NCBI GenBank assembly: GCA_965223435.1
Contig: CBDCWQ010000023.1
Location: 186,001 to 250,000 of the forward strand
Direction: 5' to 3'
DNA from: CBDCWQ01 sp965223435
GTDB lineage: Bacteria; Myxococcota; Kuafuiibacteriia; Kuafuiibacteriales; Kuafuiibacteriaceae
DNA length: 64,000 nucleotides
Shown here: positions 20,293-29,687 of the stretch, piece by piece
How positions within the stretch are numbered: the stretch's first letter is position 1
Layout of the letters: the number at the start of each line of letters is the position of its first letter
Made by a program: the position numbers and the translations under genes
Notes under the pieces: generated by a model
Database searches by the model: none
The model's input: the letters and a program-made list of their open reading frames with translations, nothing else
Told to the model about the DNA's origin: nothing

Positions 20293-22191
20293 TCACTCTC
20301 GCTCGAGGGGCGCTGCGGTGCTGAGATCGATTTCTTCGATGGTGGAGTGGCTCCTTCCGGAACGAGGGCGGGGCGGCGGTTTGGCTCGGCCGCGTACGGA
20401 GGCGCCAATGAAATCAAGCTGGTCGCCGGTTTCTCGCGCGATCTGCAGCGCCAGGGGTCCGAAGACCATGTGCCAGAAGTTGTAATCATAAAGGTGGCCC
20501 GAGACGAAGGTGAGGCACACCACCGATCCGATGCTCCCGGCCTCCAGCCCCAGGCACATGGTCGGAAACCATTCCCATCCCGGGTAGGAGGTCATGCGTA
20601 AGCGCGCCCTCCGGTAGCACCATATCGAAAAGAAAAAGCTAAAAAACCACATGGACGAACCCACGATGCCCCACTCTACGGTCAACTGGAGCCAGGTGTT
20701 GTGGGTCACCAATCCGCGGCTTGTAGAATAGGCTCCGGAGTGTTCGGTTTCTTGACCCGACAGGTGAAGAAAGTTTCCGGGTCCAATGCCGAAGAGGGGG
20801 TATTTTTTGGTGTATTCGCTGGCGATTTTCCACACATCCAGTCGTTGTTTTTTTGAGCTTTCGATTTCGGCTGCGACCCACGGGTTCGAATCTTGGTGGC
20901 CGATGATTGTGCCCATGCGCTCCCAAAACGTAGGGGGCGCAACCGCGGTGAAGGCGGTGAGCACCAAAGTCCCGAGGCCGATGGCGACCTGTTTTTTGTG
21001 AACAAAGGTGACCCAGTACCCCATGGAACCAAAAAAAGAGATCAGCGCGCCCCGAGAGCCACTCGCCAAAAGGCCCAAAACGTAAGCACCGGCCGCGGCA
21101 AAACCGAACGCGCTGGTCACGTAGCGCCTAAAGTCGATGGCCATGCCAAAGGCGATGGGGGCGACGCTGACGATGATGCAGCCCAAGAAGTTGGCTTCGT
21201 TGCCTTGTCCACCCGCCGAGTCGGCGCGGCCGCCGTAGCGAAGCCAGTAAGAAACACCGTTCATAGCGATGTGCCAGACGCCGAACATCCACGCCCAAAC
21301 CAGCATGCGGAAGTGCCGTGCGGTTCGGACGGCGCATACGATGGCGAGCATGGGGATCATGAGTTTGTAGCTGATGGGAAAGATGGCATCAGCAGAGGGC
21401 TGGTCTATCAGCGCATCCAGTCCGCAATAAAAGGTCGACGCGATGAAAAGGAGGTGGAGCCAAAGAGCCGAGTTGCTGAACACACCTTCGATGGGGCCGC
21501 GCACCGGCGGAAGCTCAGCGTCGCCCCGGCGTGACATTCTCGGCGCCGTTCCTCGGTCCAGTCTGGTGACTTTTTTTCCGATGCCTACGGTGAGATGTTC
21601 GGCGATGGCACCCTCGAGGGCTTGGTACAGGCTGTTGTCGATGACCGGCGGGATCCGCTTTTCGAGCGTATCTATCAACAGGGCCCGCGTGGTCTCAGGC
21701 GTATGCTCCAGGACGGCGAGGCCTTCTTGCTCGCCCGCATCGGCGGCGACCCCAATCGCGTACCGTACGGCCCTCAGGACCGAGAGGTTGATGGCCGGTG
21801 GGGCTTTGTCCATCACGATCTCTGATGCGATGGCCTCGGCGGCATCGATGCCTGCCTGCCGGATTTCGCCCGGAAGTTTTTTTTGGGCCACGGCCACGAT
21901 GATGACTTCCTTCATCGCGGTGCTCGCAGCCCGAACGGCCTCGCCCGCCGAACTGTGCGCGACCCCCTCAATGCGCTCGCGGTTCCAGCGCGGAATCATG
22001 CCGTAGTAGCGCCAGCAGGTGCCGACGGCGAGCACCCAAAACAGCAACTGATAGGGAAGGTTAGGAGCGTAGAACTGCTGCATCGGGATGCCGAAGTACA
22101 GGTAGACGCCCCCCATGGCCGCCCAGATCGGTTCCCGGAGCGTGAGCAACAGCGCAATACAGAACCCGATGGCAAAAAGGCTAAGCCACAC
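20293..22191 (-). CDS. O-antigen ligase/polymerase (Wzy_C/WaaL-type) membrane protein with large insert
   Basis: The 632-residue protein has two or three N-terminal membrane segments (1-62), a hydrophilic helical insert (about 65-238) and then about nine further membrane segments. The large periplasmic loop carries GIGPGNFLHLSG and HNTWLQLTVEWG, the signature of the O-antigen ligase (Wzy_C) family. These enzymes transfer or polymerise undecaprenyl-linked glycans at the periplasmic face. The C-terminus is an Arg/Pro-rich cytoplasmic tail. The insert is unusual: it is Ala/Glu-rich, helical, and absent from the typical 400-450 residue members. The gene is divergent from pckA with about 146 bases between starts. 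The family is certain; the precise glycan (O-antigen, exopolysaccharide or glycoprotein) is not. Confidence 0.85.
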   Translation of the reverse strand: MWLSLFAIGFCIALLLTLREPIWAAMGGVYLYFGIPMQQFYAPNLPYQLLFWVLAVGTCWRYYGMIPRWNRERIEGVAHSSAGEAVRAASTAMKEVIIVAVAQKKLPGEIRQAGIDAAEAIASEIVMDKAPPAINLSVLRAVRYAIGVAADAGEQEGLAVLEHTPETTRALLIDTLEKRIPPVIDNSLYQALEGAIAEHLTVGIGKKVTRLDRGTAPRMSRRGDAELPPVRGPIEGVFSNSALWLHLLFIASTFYCGLDALIDQPSADAIFPISYKLMIPMLAIVCAVRTARHFRMLVWAWMFGVWHIAMNGVSYWLRYGGRADSAGGQGNEANFLGCIIVSVAPIAFGMAIDFRRYVTSAFGFAAAGAYVLGLLASGSRGALISFFGSMGYWVTFVHKKQVAIGLGTLVLTAFTAVAPPTFWERMGTIIGHQDSNPWVAAEIESSKKQRLDVWKIASEYTKKYPLFGIGPGNFLHLSGQETEHSGAYSTSRGLVTHNTWLQLTVEWGIVGSSMWFFSFFFSIWCYRRARLRMTSYPGWEWFPTMCLGLEAGSIGSVVCLTFVSGHLYDYNFWHMVFGPLALQIARETGDQLDFIGASVRGRAKPPPRPRSGRSHSTIEEIDLSTAAPLERE

Positions 22192-22337
22192 GCCGGGCAG
22201 TATAGTGAACGGTGTGCACCCGGGCGAGAAGTCCGATGGGCATGGGGGCCCGTGAGGTGTTGTCTTGGGGGGTTCTCCCCGGTCAGTTGACCCATTGCAC
22301 TACCCTCAGGGCGCGAAGCGCGCGAATATCCGCCGCC

Positions 22338-23915
22338 ATGAACCTCGAGAAGCACGGAATCACGGTGGCAGAGGTGGTGCGCAACCCCCCTCCGGCGCTC
22401 TTGTACGAAGAGGGCCTCAAAAACGAAGAAGGCACAGGCATCACTTCGACCGGTGCTCTGGTGGCGATGTCCGGTCAGAAAACCGGTCGCAGTCCCACCG
22501 ACAAGCGAATCATCGAGGCCCCCGGTCAGACCAGCGACATTTGGTGGGGCGATGTGAACATTCGCTTGGATGAAAAGGTGTTCGACATCAATCACGAACG
22601 GGCCATCGACTACTTGAACACGCGGCGGCGGCTCTACGTCGTCGATGGGTTTGCCGGTTGGAGCCCCCAACACCGAATCAAAACCCGTGTGATCTGCGAG
22701 CGTGCCTATCATGCCCTTTTTATGCACAACATGTTGATCCGCCCGTCGCCGGCCGAGCTTTCAGACTTTGGAGAGCCCGACTATGTGATTTTTAATGCCG
22801 GGAAGTTTCCCGCGAATCGGTTTACGGCGGGCATGACTTCGAAAACCAGCATCGATATCAACTTCGACCGTCGGGAAATCATCATCTTGGGCACCGAATA
22901 CGCGGGCGAAATGAAAAAGGGCGTGTTCACCATCATGAACTACATCATGCCTAAGAAAAACGTCCTTTCGATGCACTGTTCGGCCAATGAGGGGGCGAAG
23001 GGGGACGTATCGATTTTCTTCGGCCTGTCCGGAACCGGGAAGACCACCCTATCGGCAGACCCAAGCCGCAAGCTTATCGGTGATGATGAACACTGTTGGT
23101 CCGATGAAGGGATCTTCAACATCGAGGGCGGGTGTTATGCAAAAGTGATCGATTTGTCTGCCGAGGCTGAGCCCGAGATTTTTCAAGCCATTCGTTTTGG
23201 CTCGGTGCTTGAGAATGTGCGCTTTGATCCGCAAACCCGAGATGTGGACTATTCGGACGTGTCGATCACTGAGAACACCCGATGCTCGTACCCCATTGAG
23301 TTCATACCGGGCGCCAAGGTTCCGTGTGTGGGGACGGTTCCCAAGAATGTCATCTTTTTGACCTGTGACGCATTCAGCGTTCTTCCAGCGGTCTCGGCGT
23401 TGACGCCGAATCAGGCCATGTACCACTTTGTCAGTGGTTATACGGCCAAGGTTGCGGGCACGGAGATGGGTGTTACCGAGCCGACGGCCACCTTTTCGGC
23501 CTGTTTTGGTGCTCCGTTTTTGGTTCACCACCCCATGCGGTACGCCAAACTGTTGGCGGAGCGGATTCGAAAACACGACGTGGACGTTTGGCTGGTCAAT
23601 ACCGGATGGAACGGTGGACCCGTCGGTGTGGGAAAACGAATGAGTATTCAACACACCCGGGCGATCATCGATGGCATCCACTCGGGAGCGCTGAGTTCGG
23701 CGAGCAAACGAAAGGACCCCGTTTTTGGGCTTTCGGTCCCCGAGGCTTGTCCGGGCGTTCCCGAACAGCTCCTTTGGCCACGGGACACGTGGTCGGATGC
23801 GGCCGCCTACGACCAGATGGCAAAGAAACTCGCCGGTTTGTTTGAAGAGAACTTCAAGGCTTATCAGGAGGCTGCGAGCCCCGAGATCGTGGGCGCCGGA
23901 CCCCTCTCCCGCTAG
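22338..23915 (+). CDS. pckA: Phosphoenolpyruvate carboxykinase (ATP)
   Basis: The enzyme converts oxaloacetate and ATP to phosphoenolpyruvate, ADP and CO2, the first step of gluconeogenesis, in the cytosol. ATG 22338 yields 525 residues, the usual length; the upstream 42 codons do not look like this family. Conserved pieces are visible: GQKTGRSPTDK near residue 49, the kinase-1a loop GLSGTGKTTLS near 229, the kinase-2 segment LIGDDEHCWSDEG near 249, and ENTRCSYP further on. All expected catalytic residues around these motifs appear intact. The stop lies 23 bases before the chosen start of the MscS gene, so the two may share a transcript. No regulatory site is obvious upstream. Confidence 0.97.
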   Translation: MNLEKHGITVAEVVRNPPPALLYEEGLKNEEGTGITSTGALVAMSGQKTGRSPTDKRIIEAPGQTSDIWWGDVNIRLDEKVFDINHERAIDYLNTRRRLYVVDGFAGWSPQHRIKTRVICERAYHALFMHNMLIRPSPAELSDFGEPDYVIFNAGKFPANRFTAGMTSKTSIDINFDRREIIILGTEYAGEMKKGVFTIMNYIMPKKNVLSMHCSANEGAKGDVSIFFGLSGTGKTTLSADPSRKLIGDDEHCWSDEGIFNIEGGCYAKVIDLSAEAEPEIFQAIRFGSVLENVRFDPQTRDVDYSDVSITENTRCSYPIEFIPGAKVPCVGTVPKNVIFLTCDAFSVLPAVSALTPNQAMYHFVSGYTAKVAGTEMGVTEPTATFSACFGAPFLVHHPMRYAKLLAERIRKHDVDVWLVNTGWNGGPVGVGKRMSIQHTRAIIDGIHSGALSSASKRKDPVFGLSVPEACPGVPEQLLWPRDTWSDAAAYDQMAKKLAGLFEENFKAYQEAASPEIVGAGPLSR

Positions 23916-23938
23916 AAGTTAGGGAGGTGTGGCCGTAC

Positions 23939-26356
23939 GTGGGTTGCCAAAACAGGGTTGCTTTGGGCCAGGCGATAGGCCTGTTGTGCTGTCTTTCAAC
24001 CCCGGCCTTTGCCCAGATCCCTCTTCCTAAGTTCGGCGGTGAGGCGCCGGCCGTGCGCCTTGTGCGCCTGGATGATCTGAGCGAGGAGGCGCAGCTCCTG
24101 GTGGACCGGCTCCACCGCACGGAAGTCGCAGCCCGCGAGCGGGCAACCAAGCTCCGTGCTGAGCTTGATCTTCAAATAGCAGATTTACAGAAGGCTTTGG
24201 GAGAAGAACCGGGCACAGACCCCCACGATCTTTCGACCGCCAAAGACTTAAAAGACCAGCTGACGCAAGAAGAGGCGTTGCTCAAACGGGCGGTTGAAGT
24301 CGCGGGTCGGGCGCTTTCTTTGACCAAAGCCGAACTTTTGCCCCCTACGTCCGAAATTGGGCTAGACGAGCTGATTGCGCTCGAAAGGAGTGCGCGCCGG
24401 CTGTTGCAGGAGTCTGAATCGAGCCAGACGACGGTCGCCCGGCTTCAGGCGCTCGCCGATCTTGAGCCTGACATCGTCGAGAGGAAGCCCTCTTTGGCAC
24501 AGCAGTTGGTCGAGATCGAGTGGTACGTCCATAAGGCCCAGGCAGCGCTCGCCCACGCGCGGGCGCTGGCTGCCAAGGTGAAAGTCCGCCGCGCCAATCA
24601 AAGGGTCGAGGTCTTTGGGACTCGGCTCAGGGTCACCCCAGAAGACATCACCAAGACCGAGGCGCGGTTGCGAAGGGTCGAAAGGGAGATGGCGTCTAAG
24701 CTGGAAGCCCTCGCGCAAGAACGGAAGAAGGCCAAAAAGCTGCATGCGCGCCGGGCTCCAAGGCGAAAAAGCAGCAAAGAAGCGCTCAAGCGGGAAGACC
24801 ATGCGACCTTGTTGAGCCGGCTCGACCTCTTGACCAAAAAAGAGGAAGCGCTGTCGGCCAAGCTCTACAAACTTCGGGTGCGAAGTTTGGTCGAGCGTTC
24901 GATTGCGCATCGAACGCTTCTTCATGTGCCTCCAGAGTTGTCTCTCAGACAGACCACGGCAAAACTTCTCAAGCTGGAGCAATACCAAGCCGAGGCGGAG
25001 CGCGACATTTCGCGACTGCGTGAACGCGAAGAAGAAAAGGCCAAAGAAAGGATCATCGCAAAAGCGATTGCTGAACGCCGGCGTGTACTCGAATCCGGTC
25101 TTGGCGTCCTGCTTGAGAGTCATCATCACTACGAGGTTGCGCAGATCATTTTGGAGATCGGTTCTGGCTCTTTAGAGCAATCGTTTTCGGTCACCTGGAT
25201 AAATCTGTTTCTGACAGCCCTGGTGATGGGTGCCGGTGTGATCTTGCTCGCTTACGGTCTTGGGTACGTTCATCGACTGATTGGCGCCGACGGTATTTTA
25301 ACTCGGCTTTTGCCCATCAAGCCTGCCTACTTGTCGCGGATGGATGCGGTGGTCTCCTTGATGTGGCCCCTCGGCGTCATTGCGATTTGTTCTTCGATTG
25401 TCATTTGGCCGGTATGGAACGCCGATATCACCTTGAGAGAGGCGCTTGCGGCCATCGATCACCCGCTCTTTTATGTGGACGATGAGGCGGTCAGTGTTCT
25501 TTCGGTTCTCCAGTTCTTGTTCACGATTTGGGCGGCGGTGGTGATATCGAAGCTCATTCGAGAGTTTCTTGGTCGCCGGGTCTACCGTCGTCTCGAATGG
25601 GACATCGGCCTCACGAATGCGCTCGATACCTTTGTCAATTACTTGACCATCATTGTGGGGGTGATCTTGGGTCTACGTTTTGTGGGGATAGGCCTATCTT
25701 CTTTGGCGGTCCTTGCTGGTGTTCTTGGTATCGGGATTGGTTTCGGGCTTCGAAATATTGCCGAAAACTTCATCAGTGGTCTCATTATCTTGGCGGAGCG
25801 TCCCATCAAGATCGGAGACTTTATCGACATTGACGGAAGTGTAGAGGGGCAGGTTCAGAACATTCGAGCACGGTCAACGACGGTCATTACCCGCGACAAC
25901 ATCTCCATCATCATTCCCAACAGCGACTTTGTGAGCAGCCGGGTCACCAACTGGTCCCACGGAGATCCCAAAGTGCGGGTTGCGGTCGAGATTGGCGTGG
26001 CCTACGGCTCGGACACCGACGCGGTGCGCAAGATTCTCTCGGAGGTGGCCCAGCGTCACGGGCAAGTGCTCAAGAAACCCGCACCGGAAGTGCATTTTCG
26101 TGCCTTTGGTGAATCGAGTCTGAATTTTCAACTGCTCTTTTGGATCGAAGAGCAAGTTCATCGGTTTCGCATCGCCAGCGACCTCCATTTTGCCATCGAC
26201 GGCGCCTTTCGGCGGGCCGGTATCGTCATCGCTTTCCCTCAGTTGGATCTGCATGTGAGACAGTTGCCGGAGCCCTATGGGGACGTCCGTGCTCTGCCTT
26301 CAGAGGGTGTCGAGGTGGACGATAAACAGGGTTTACCGGTCGATGAGGACGGGTAG
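23939..26356 (+). CDS. Large mechanosensitive channel, MscS family with coiled-coil N-domain
   Basis: GTG 23939 is preceded by AGGGAGG at 23921-23927; a GTG at 23927 would overlap that site. The product has 805 residues. A signal peptide ends near STPAFAQ. Residues about 40-410 are charged and heptad-like, predicting a long periplasmic coiled coil as in MscK-type channels. Four or more membrane segments follow. The pore helix is rich in Gly and Ala (SSLAVLAGVLGIGIGFGLRN, about 587-606) and leads into the beta-domain motif AERPIKIGDFI, PNSDFVSSRVTNWS and the alpha/beta C-domain. The role is pressure relief during osmotic downshock in the inner membrane. The long N-domain suggests coupling to the cell envelope. 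It is probably co-transcribed with pckA. Confidence 0.93.
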   Translation: MGCQNRVALGQAIGLLCCLSTPAFAQIPLPKFGGEAPAVRLVRLDDLSEEAQLLVDRLHRTEVAARERATKLRAELDLQIADLQKALGEEPGTDPHDLSTAKDLKDQLTQEEALLKRAVEVAGRALSLTKAELLPPTSEIGLDELIALERSARRLLQESESSQTTVARLQALADLEPDIVERKPSLAQQLVEIEWYVHKAQAALAHARALAAKVKVRRANQRVEVFGTRLRVTPEDITKTEARLRRVEREMASKLEALAQERKKAKKLHARRAPRRKSSKEALKREDHATLLSRLDLLTKKEEALSAKLYKLRVRSLVERSIAHRTLLHVPPELSLRQTTAKLLKLEQYQAEAERDISRLREREEEKAKERIIAKAIAERRRVLESGLGVLLESHHHYEVAQIILEIGSGSLEQSFSVTWINLFLTALVMGAGVILLAYGLGYVHRLIGADGILTRLLPIKPAYLSRMDAVVSLMWPLGVIAICSSIVIWPVWNADITLREALAAIDHPLFYVDDEAVSVLSVLQFLFTIWAAVVISKLIREFLGRRVYRRLEWDIGLTNALDTFVNYLTIIVGVILGLRFVGIGLSSLAVLAGVLGIGIGFGLRNIAENFISGLIILAERPIKIGDFIDIDGSVEGQVQNIRARSTTVITRDNISIIIPNSDFVSSRVTNWSHGDPKVRVAVEIGVAYGSDTDAVRKILSEVAQRHGQVLKKPAPEVHFRAFGESSLNFQLLFWIEEQVHRFRIASDLHFAIDGAFRRAGIVIAFPQLDLHVRQLPEPYGDVRALPSEGVEVDDKQGLPVDEDG

Positions 26357-26453
26357 TGCCGCGTAGGCAAGCAGGGGAAAGCCGCAAAAGGCTTGTTGGA
26401 GCCTGGACCGGCGGCGAGGTATCTTCGGGCTCGGAAGCGAACCTCGAGCTCCA

Positions 26454-28166
26454 ATGCGGATCGAAATCAAAGATCTAGAGTCCACCAAGTCCTACGGAAT
26501 CGGCCCCGAGCAGGCGGTCATCGGTCGAGAGCGCGCGAAGACGGATATCGCATTTAGGGACGAGTCCATCTCCAAAAGACACGCGCGCATCTACCCTGAG
26601 GGTGGTGCGTGGTATCTCGAGGATCTTCAGTCTTCGAATGGCACGTACGTAGGCCAAGAGCGGATCAGCACCCCGGTCAAACTCGAGACCGGGACCATCT
26701 TTTCGCTGGCGCAAAGGCGTCTTGAGGTGGTGTTTATCGAGGTCGAGGCGAGCGGGCCCGACGACGAGAACGTTCGGTCGGGCGAATACGCGTTTATTGG
26801 CCAGGAGAAGCGCAACCGTTCGCAGCCGGTCACGGGCGCGCGGTCCACAGAGTTTGCGCCGCCTGCGGACGAGCCAGAGCCCGAAGAGGCCAGTGGTGTC
26901 GGCTTTGGCGGCTTCATGGTGACGGTGCCCAAGGCGGTTGGCTACTACCTTTGGGCCGCGCCGCTGATGGGCGTGAATCCGTTCGGGACCATCCGAAAGG
27001 GGGCCGAGGAGCAAAAATTCGAGCCGATGGGCAAGCTCGAGCTGATCGGCTATGCCATTCCAGCCTTTGTGTTTGCGTCGTTGGCGCCGGTGTTCTTTTC
27101 GGCGATTGCCCAGGTCATTCAGGGGCAGGTGGGTGCGGCCATTGGTGTACTTTTGGGGTCGGTGGTCACGCTGGCGATTGCGGTGGTGTCGGCGGTCATT
27201 GCGGGGCTGATCTGGCACCCCGTGTTGAGGTGGTTGGTGGATATTCTCAAGGGAGATTCCGATGGTCGTTCGCGGACGAACTACGCCATCGCTTTTTTTA
27301 CGTACGCGGTGGTCGCAGCGATACCGAACAGTTTGGGAGTGGTCGTCGGGTCTTTGCCGATTCCTTTTGTGGGCCTTGTTCCCACGATTTTGTCTTTGGT
27401 GGTCCTTGGCGTTTTGATGTTTCTGCTCTACACCTGGGTCAAGGCTTTCGATTTGGCTTCGTGGGTACAGTACCTGGTCCTCATTCCAGGGGGCATTGTG
27501 GTCTTGGTCAGCGCTTCTTCGGTCATCACCGAGGTGATCGACAGCGTGTCGGGAAGCGGATCGGCCATGGCCACCGTCAAAAATGATGTGGGCGACAAGA
27601 CGCCCGATGAGGTGGCCGACGCCAAAGTGGGTGACAAGCCCTCGGACCATGGGACGGCTCCGTCCGAAGGTGCGGCCGGTGACGGGGGATCGCCAACGCC
27701 TTCCGAGGGTGGAGCGAAGAAGGACCCGGCCGCCGACCGGGGTGTGAAGGCTTCGAAGGGCGCCAAGGCGAGCCCTAAAGAAGCGCAAGCCGCGCCGGAA
27801 CCCGGTGCGAAAAAAGAGGTCGCTTCGGTTCGAACGCCCAAGAAGGTTGAGCCCGCACGGCAGGTGGTGCCTACCCGGACGCGTGTCAAGACCCAAAAGG
27901 CGCAGACCCCCTTTCAGATCTTCTTAGAGAAGCGAGACGCCATCGAGGACGCGATGAAAAACGACCCCACGCTTCTCAAAGACAAGAAGACGCGTAAGCT
28001 TTATGAAGCCATCTGGAAAAAGACTTACCAGGTGCGTCGGAAGTGGCGAAAGAAGCGAGGGGCTCCGCCCTGGGAAGAAAAGGTGAACAGCCGCCTCAAG
28101 GACGCCGAGGTTTTTGAAAAGACGGTGCGTGAGGTGAAGTTGCTTCACGCCAAGCTGTTTGACTGA
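26454..28166 (+). CDS. FHA-domain membrane protein with Yip1-like domain
   Basis: Residues about 20-90 form a forkhead-associated domain with the usual blocks (VIGRE, SISKRHARI, DLQSSNGTYV), which binds phosphothreonine. Residues about 155-370 contain five or six membrane segments with the layout of Yip1 domain proteins. A Lys/Ala/Pro-rich, low-complexity stretch (about 375-490) leads to a basic helical C-terminus. FHA proteins act as receptors for Hanks-type Ser/Thr kinases, one of which is encoded at 52.6 kb; a link is speculative. ATG 26454 is the first codon of the conserved FHA strand region and has only a weak upstream site. The protein probably places a phosphopeptide-binding head at the inner membrane. 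Confidence 0.85.
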   Translation: MRIEIKDLESTKSYGIGPEQAVIGRERAKTDIAFRDESISKRHARIYPEGGAWYLEDLQSSNGTYVGQERISTPVKLETGTIFSLAQRRLEVVFIEVEASGPDDENVRSGEYAFIGQEKRNRSQPVTGARSTEFAPPADEPEPEEASGVGFGGFMVTVPKAVGYYLWAAPLMGVNPFGTIRKGAEEQKFEPMGKLELIGYAIPAFVFASLAPVFFSAIAQVIQGQVGAAIGVLLGSVVTLAIAVVSAVIAGLIWHPVLRWLVDILKGDSDGRSRTNYAIAFFTYAVVAAIPNSLGVVVGSLPIPFVGLVPTILSLVVLGVLMFLLYTWVKAFDLASWVQYLVLIPGGIVVLVSASSVITEVIDSVSGSGSAMATVKNDVGDKTPDEVADAKVGDKPSDHGTAPSEGAAGDGGSPTPSEGGAKKDPAADRGVKASKGAKASPKEAQAAPEPGAKKEVASVRTPKKVEPARQVVPTRTRVKTQKAQTPFQIFLEKRDAIEDAMKNDPTLLKDKKTRKLYEAIWKKTYQVRRKWRKKRGAPPWEEKVNSRLKDAEVFEKTVREVKLLHAKLFD

Positions 28167-28311
28167 ATCGAATAAGGGGTTTTACCAAAGGAGGGGCTCC
28201 GGTTCGGCCCGAAGCGGTGGGCGGACTCCCTTGTGTTGCCAGCCAGGTGGCAAAAAGGTAGGCGATGGACCGTCGAAAACGATCTTCAAGAAAGGATAGA
28301 CAAGAAGAATT

Positions 28312-28782
28312 ATGGCAAATGTGGGCGAAAAAGCTGCGGCTTTCAAACTGTTTAACACCAAACGCGAGGAGGTTTCTCTTGAAGGACTCCGTGGCAAGAA
28401 GGTCGTTCTGGCTTTCTTTCCGGCGGCGTTTACGGGCGTCTGCGAAAAAGAGTTGTGCACTTTTCGAGATGCACTCGCGAGCTTCAATGACCTCGATGCA
28501 GAGGTGCTGGGTCTATCGGTCGATGCGCCTTTTTCCAATGGTGCGTTTGCGGAGAAAAACGGAATCAACTTTCCGATTCTTTCCGACTACGCTCGGGAGA
28601 CGGTTCGTGCCTACGGTGTAGCCCACGACGATTTCGCGGGGCTCACGGGTTATACCGCCGCGAAGCGTTCGGTCTTTGTCCTCGACAAGGAGGGCATCGT
28701 TCGTTACCGCTGGGTTGCGCCCAACCCAGGTACCGAGCCGACCTATGATGAAGTCAAAAAGGCTGTTCAAGCGATTTCCTAG
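28312..28782 (+). CDS. Peroxiredoxin (AhpC/TSA, Bcp-like)
   Basis: The 156-residue thioredoxin-fold protein reduces hydroperoxides. The active site reads PAAFTGVCEKELC: the first Cys is the expected peroxidatic residue in the P-x3-(T/S)-x2-C motif, and the second Cys five residues later is placed like the resolving Cys of Bcp-type atypical 2-Cys enzymes. A conserved Arg follows in the WVAPNPGTEP region. ATG 28312 has a GAAGAA-like site just upstream. The stop overlaps the stop of the convergent lipoprotein gene by four bases. The cytosolic reductant partner cannot be read from the sequence; a thioredoxin is likely. Confidence 0.93.
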   Translation: MANVGEKAAAFKLFNTKREEVSLEGLRGKKVVLAFFPAAFTGVCEKELCTFRDALASFNDLDAEVLGLSVDAPFSNGAFAEKNGINFPILSDYARETVRAYGVAHDDFAGLTGYTAAKRSVFVLDKEGIVRYRWVAPNPGTEPTYDEVKKAVQAIS

Positions 28783-29687
28783 GGAAGTTCAAAAAAGCGC
28801 ACTGTCGACCCAAGCAAATCGGGCACCATGACCGTGCGCGTGGTCGGTTCATAGCCGATATCGGCGGTGGCCATGAGGTCGTGAGGCGCCATTGTGAAGT
28901 TGGCCACCAGGGTCTCCTGGCCGTCGTCTGCGTCGATAAGGTATACGGAGCCGCCAAAGTCAGAAACGAGATATTGATCCCCCGCCTTGGTGAAACCGTC
29001 GAAGAATCCACTTACGGTACCTAGGCGGGTCGCTTTGCCCCCCGCATCGAGCATGTAGATTCCGCCCATCGCGCTCGGGTCTGGGGGGAATGAACCCAGG
29101 GTGCCGACGAGGACGGTCGCGCCGTCCACGAGAAGTCCATTGGGTGCGACCAGGAGCGAGTCATCAGAGAAGGTCTCCACGGTGCCGCCGGGCGTGTACC
29201 GGTAAATTCGGTTGCCGATGGTATCGCTCAGGTACACAAACCCTTCGCCCACGGCGACGTCATTGAGAAAGATGGCGCCGGGAACGTTGACGATGTTTGT
29301 TGCCCCAGTGGCGATATTGACCTCCAACAGGTCGGTCGCGTGCGATACGTACAGAGTTCCATTGAGGCTGTCCATGCCGTAGAAATCTCCGTTCATCTCT
29401 ACCCAGCGTTCATCAATGACGGTTCCATCTCGAGAGATTCGGCTGATGTAGGCGGGCGCATCCGGAGTGACGCCGTTGTCTGGTGGTTGTCCGAGGCTGC
29501 TCACGTACCATACGTTGTTGGTCGCATCCCAGTGCGCGCTTTCGGGGGCGACAAAGTTGCCTTGCACTTTGGTGAGCGTATCGTCCGCGGGATCATCTTC
29601 TCCACAAGCGGCGACGGATAGGCTGAGCCCTAAAAGCAGAGTTGGCGCGGTCATTCGTTTGAGTGAGGCTGTTGCTGTTGTTTTCAT
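28779..29687 (-). CDS. SMP-30/gluconolactonase-like beta-propeller lipoprotein
   Basis: A lipoprotein signal peptide (residues 1-28) ends with the lipobox VAAC. The remaining roughly 275 residues hold repeats such as YVSSLGQP, LYVSHATDL, VYLSDTIGNRIYRY and YLVSDFGGSVYLID, typical of the six-bladed SMP-30/NHL-like propeller. Lactonase activity would need a metal site that I cannot confirm. It is divergent from the LysR gene, a classic arrangement in which the regulator controls its neighbour, so control by that LysR protein is plausible. The gene overlaps the peroxiredoxin gene tail-to-tail by four bases. Confidence 0.8.
   Translation of the reverse strand: MKTTATASLKRMTAPTLLLGLSLSVAACGEDDPADDTLTKVQGNFVAPESAHWDATNNVWYVSSLGQPPDNGVTPDAPAYISRISRDGTVIDERWVEMNGDFYGMDSLNGTLYVSHATDLLEVNIATGATNIVNVPGAIFLNDVAVGEGFVYLSDTIGNRIYRYTPGGTVETFSDDSLLVAPNGLLVDGATVLVGTLGSFPPDPSAMGGIYMLDAGGKATRLGTVSGFFDGFTKAGDQYLVSDFGGSVYLIDADDGQETLVANFTMAPHDLMATADIGYEPTTRTVMVPDLLGSTVRFFELP

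Noticed and set aside
22212..22337. Upstream extension of pckA by 42 codons
   Set aside because: The extension is Arg/Ser-rich and unlike the family, while ATG 22338 gives the standard length.
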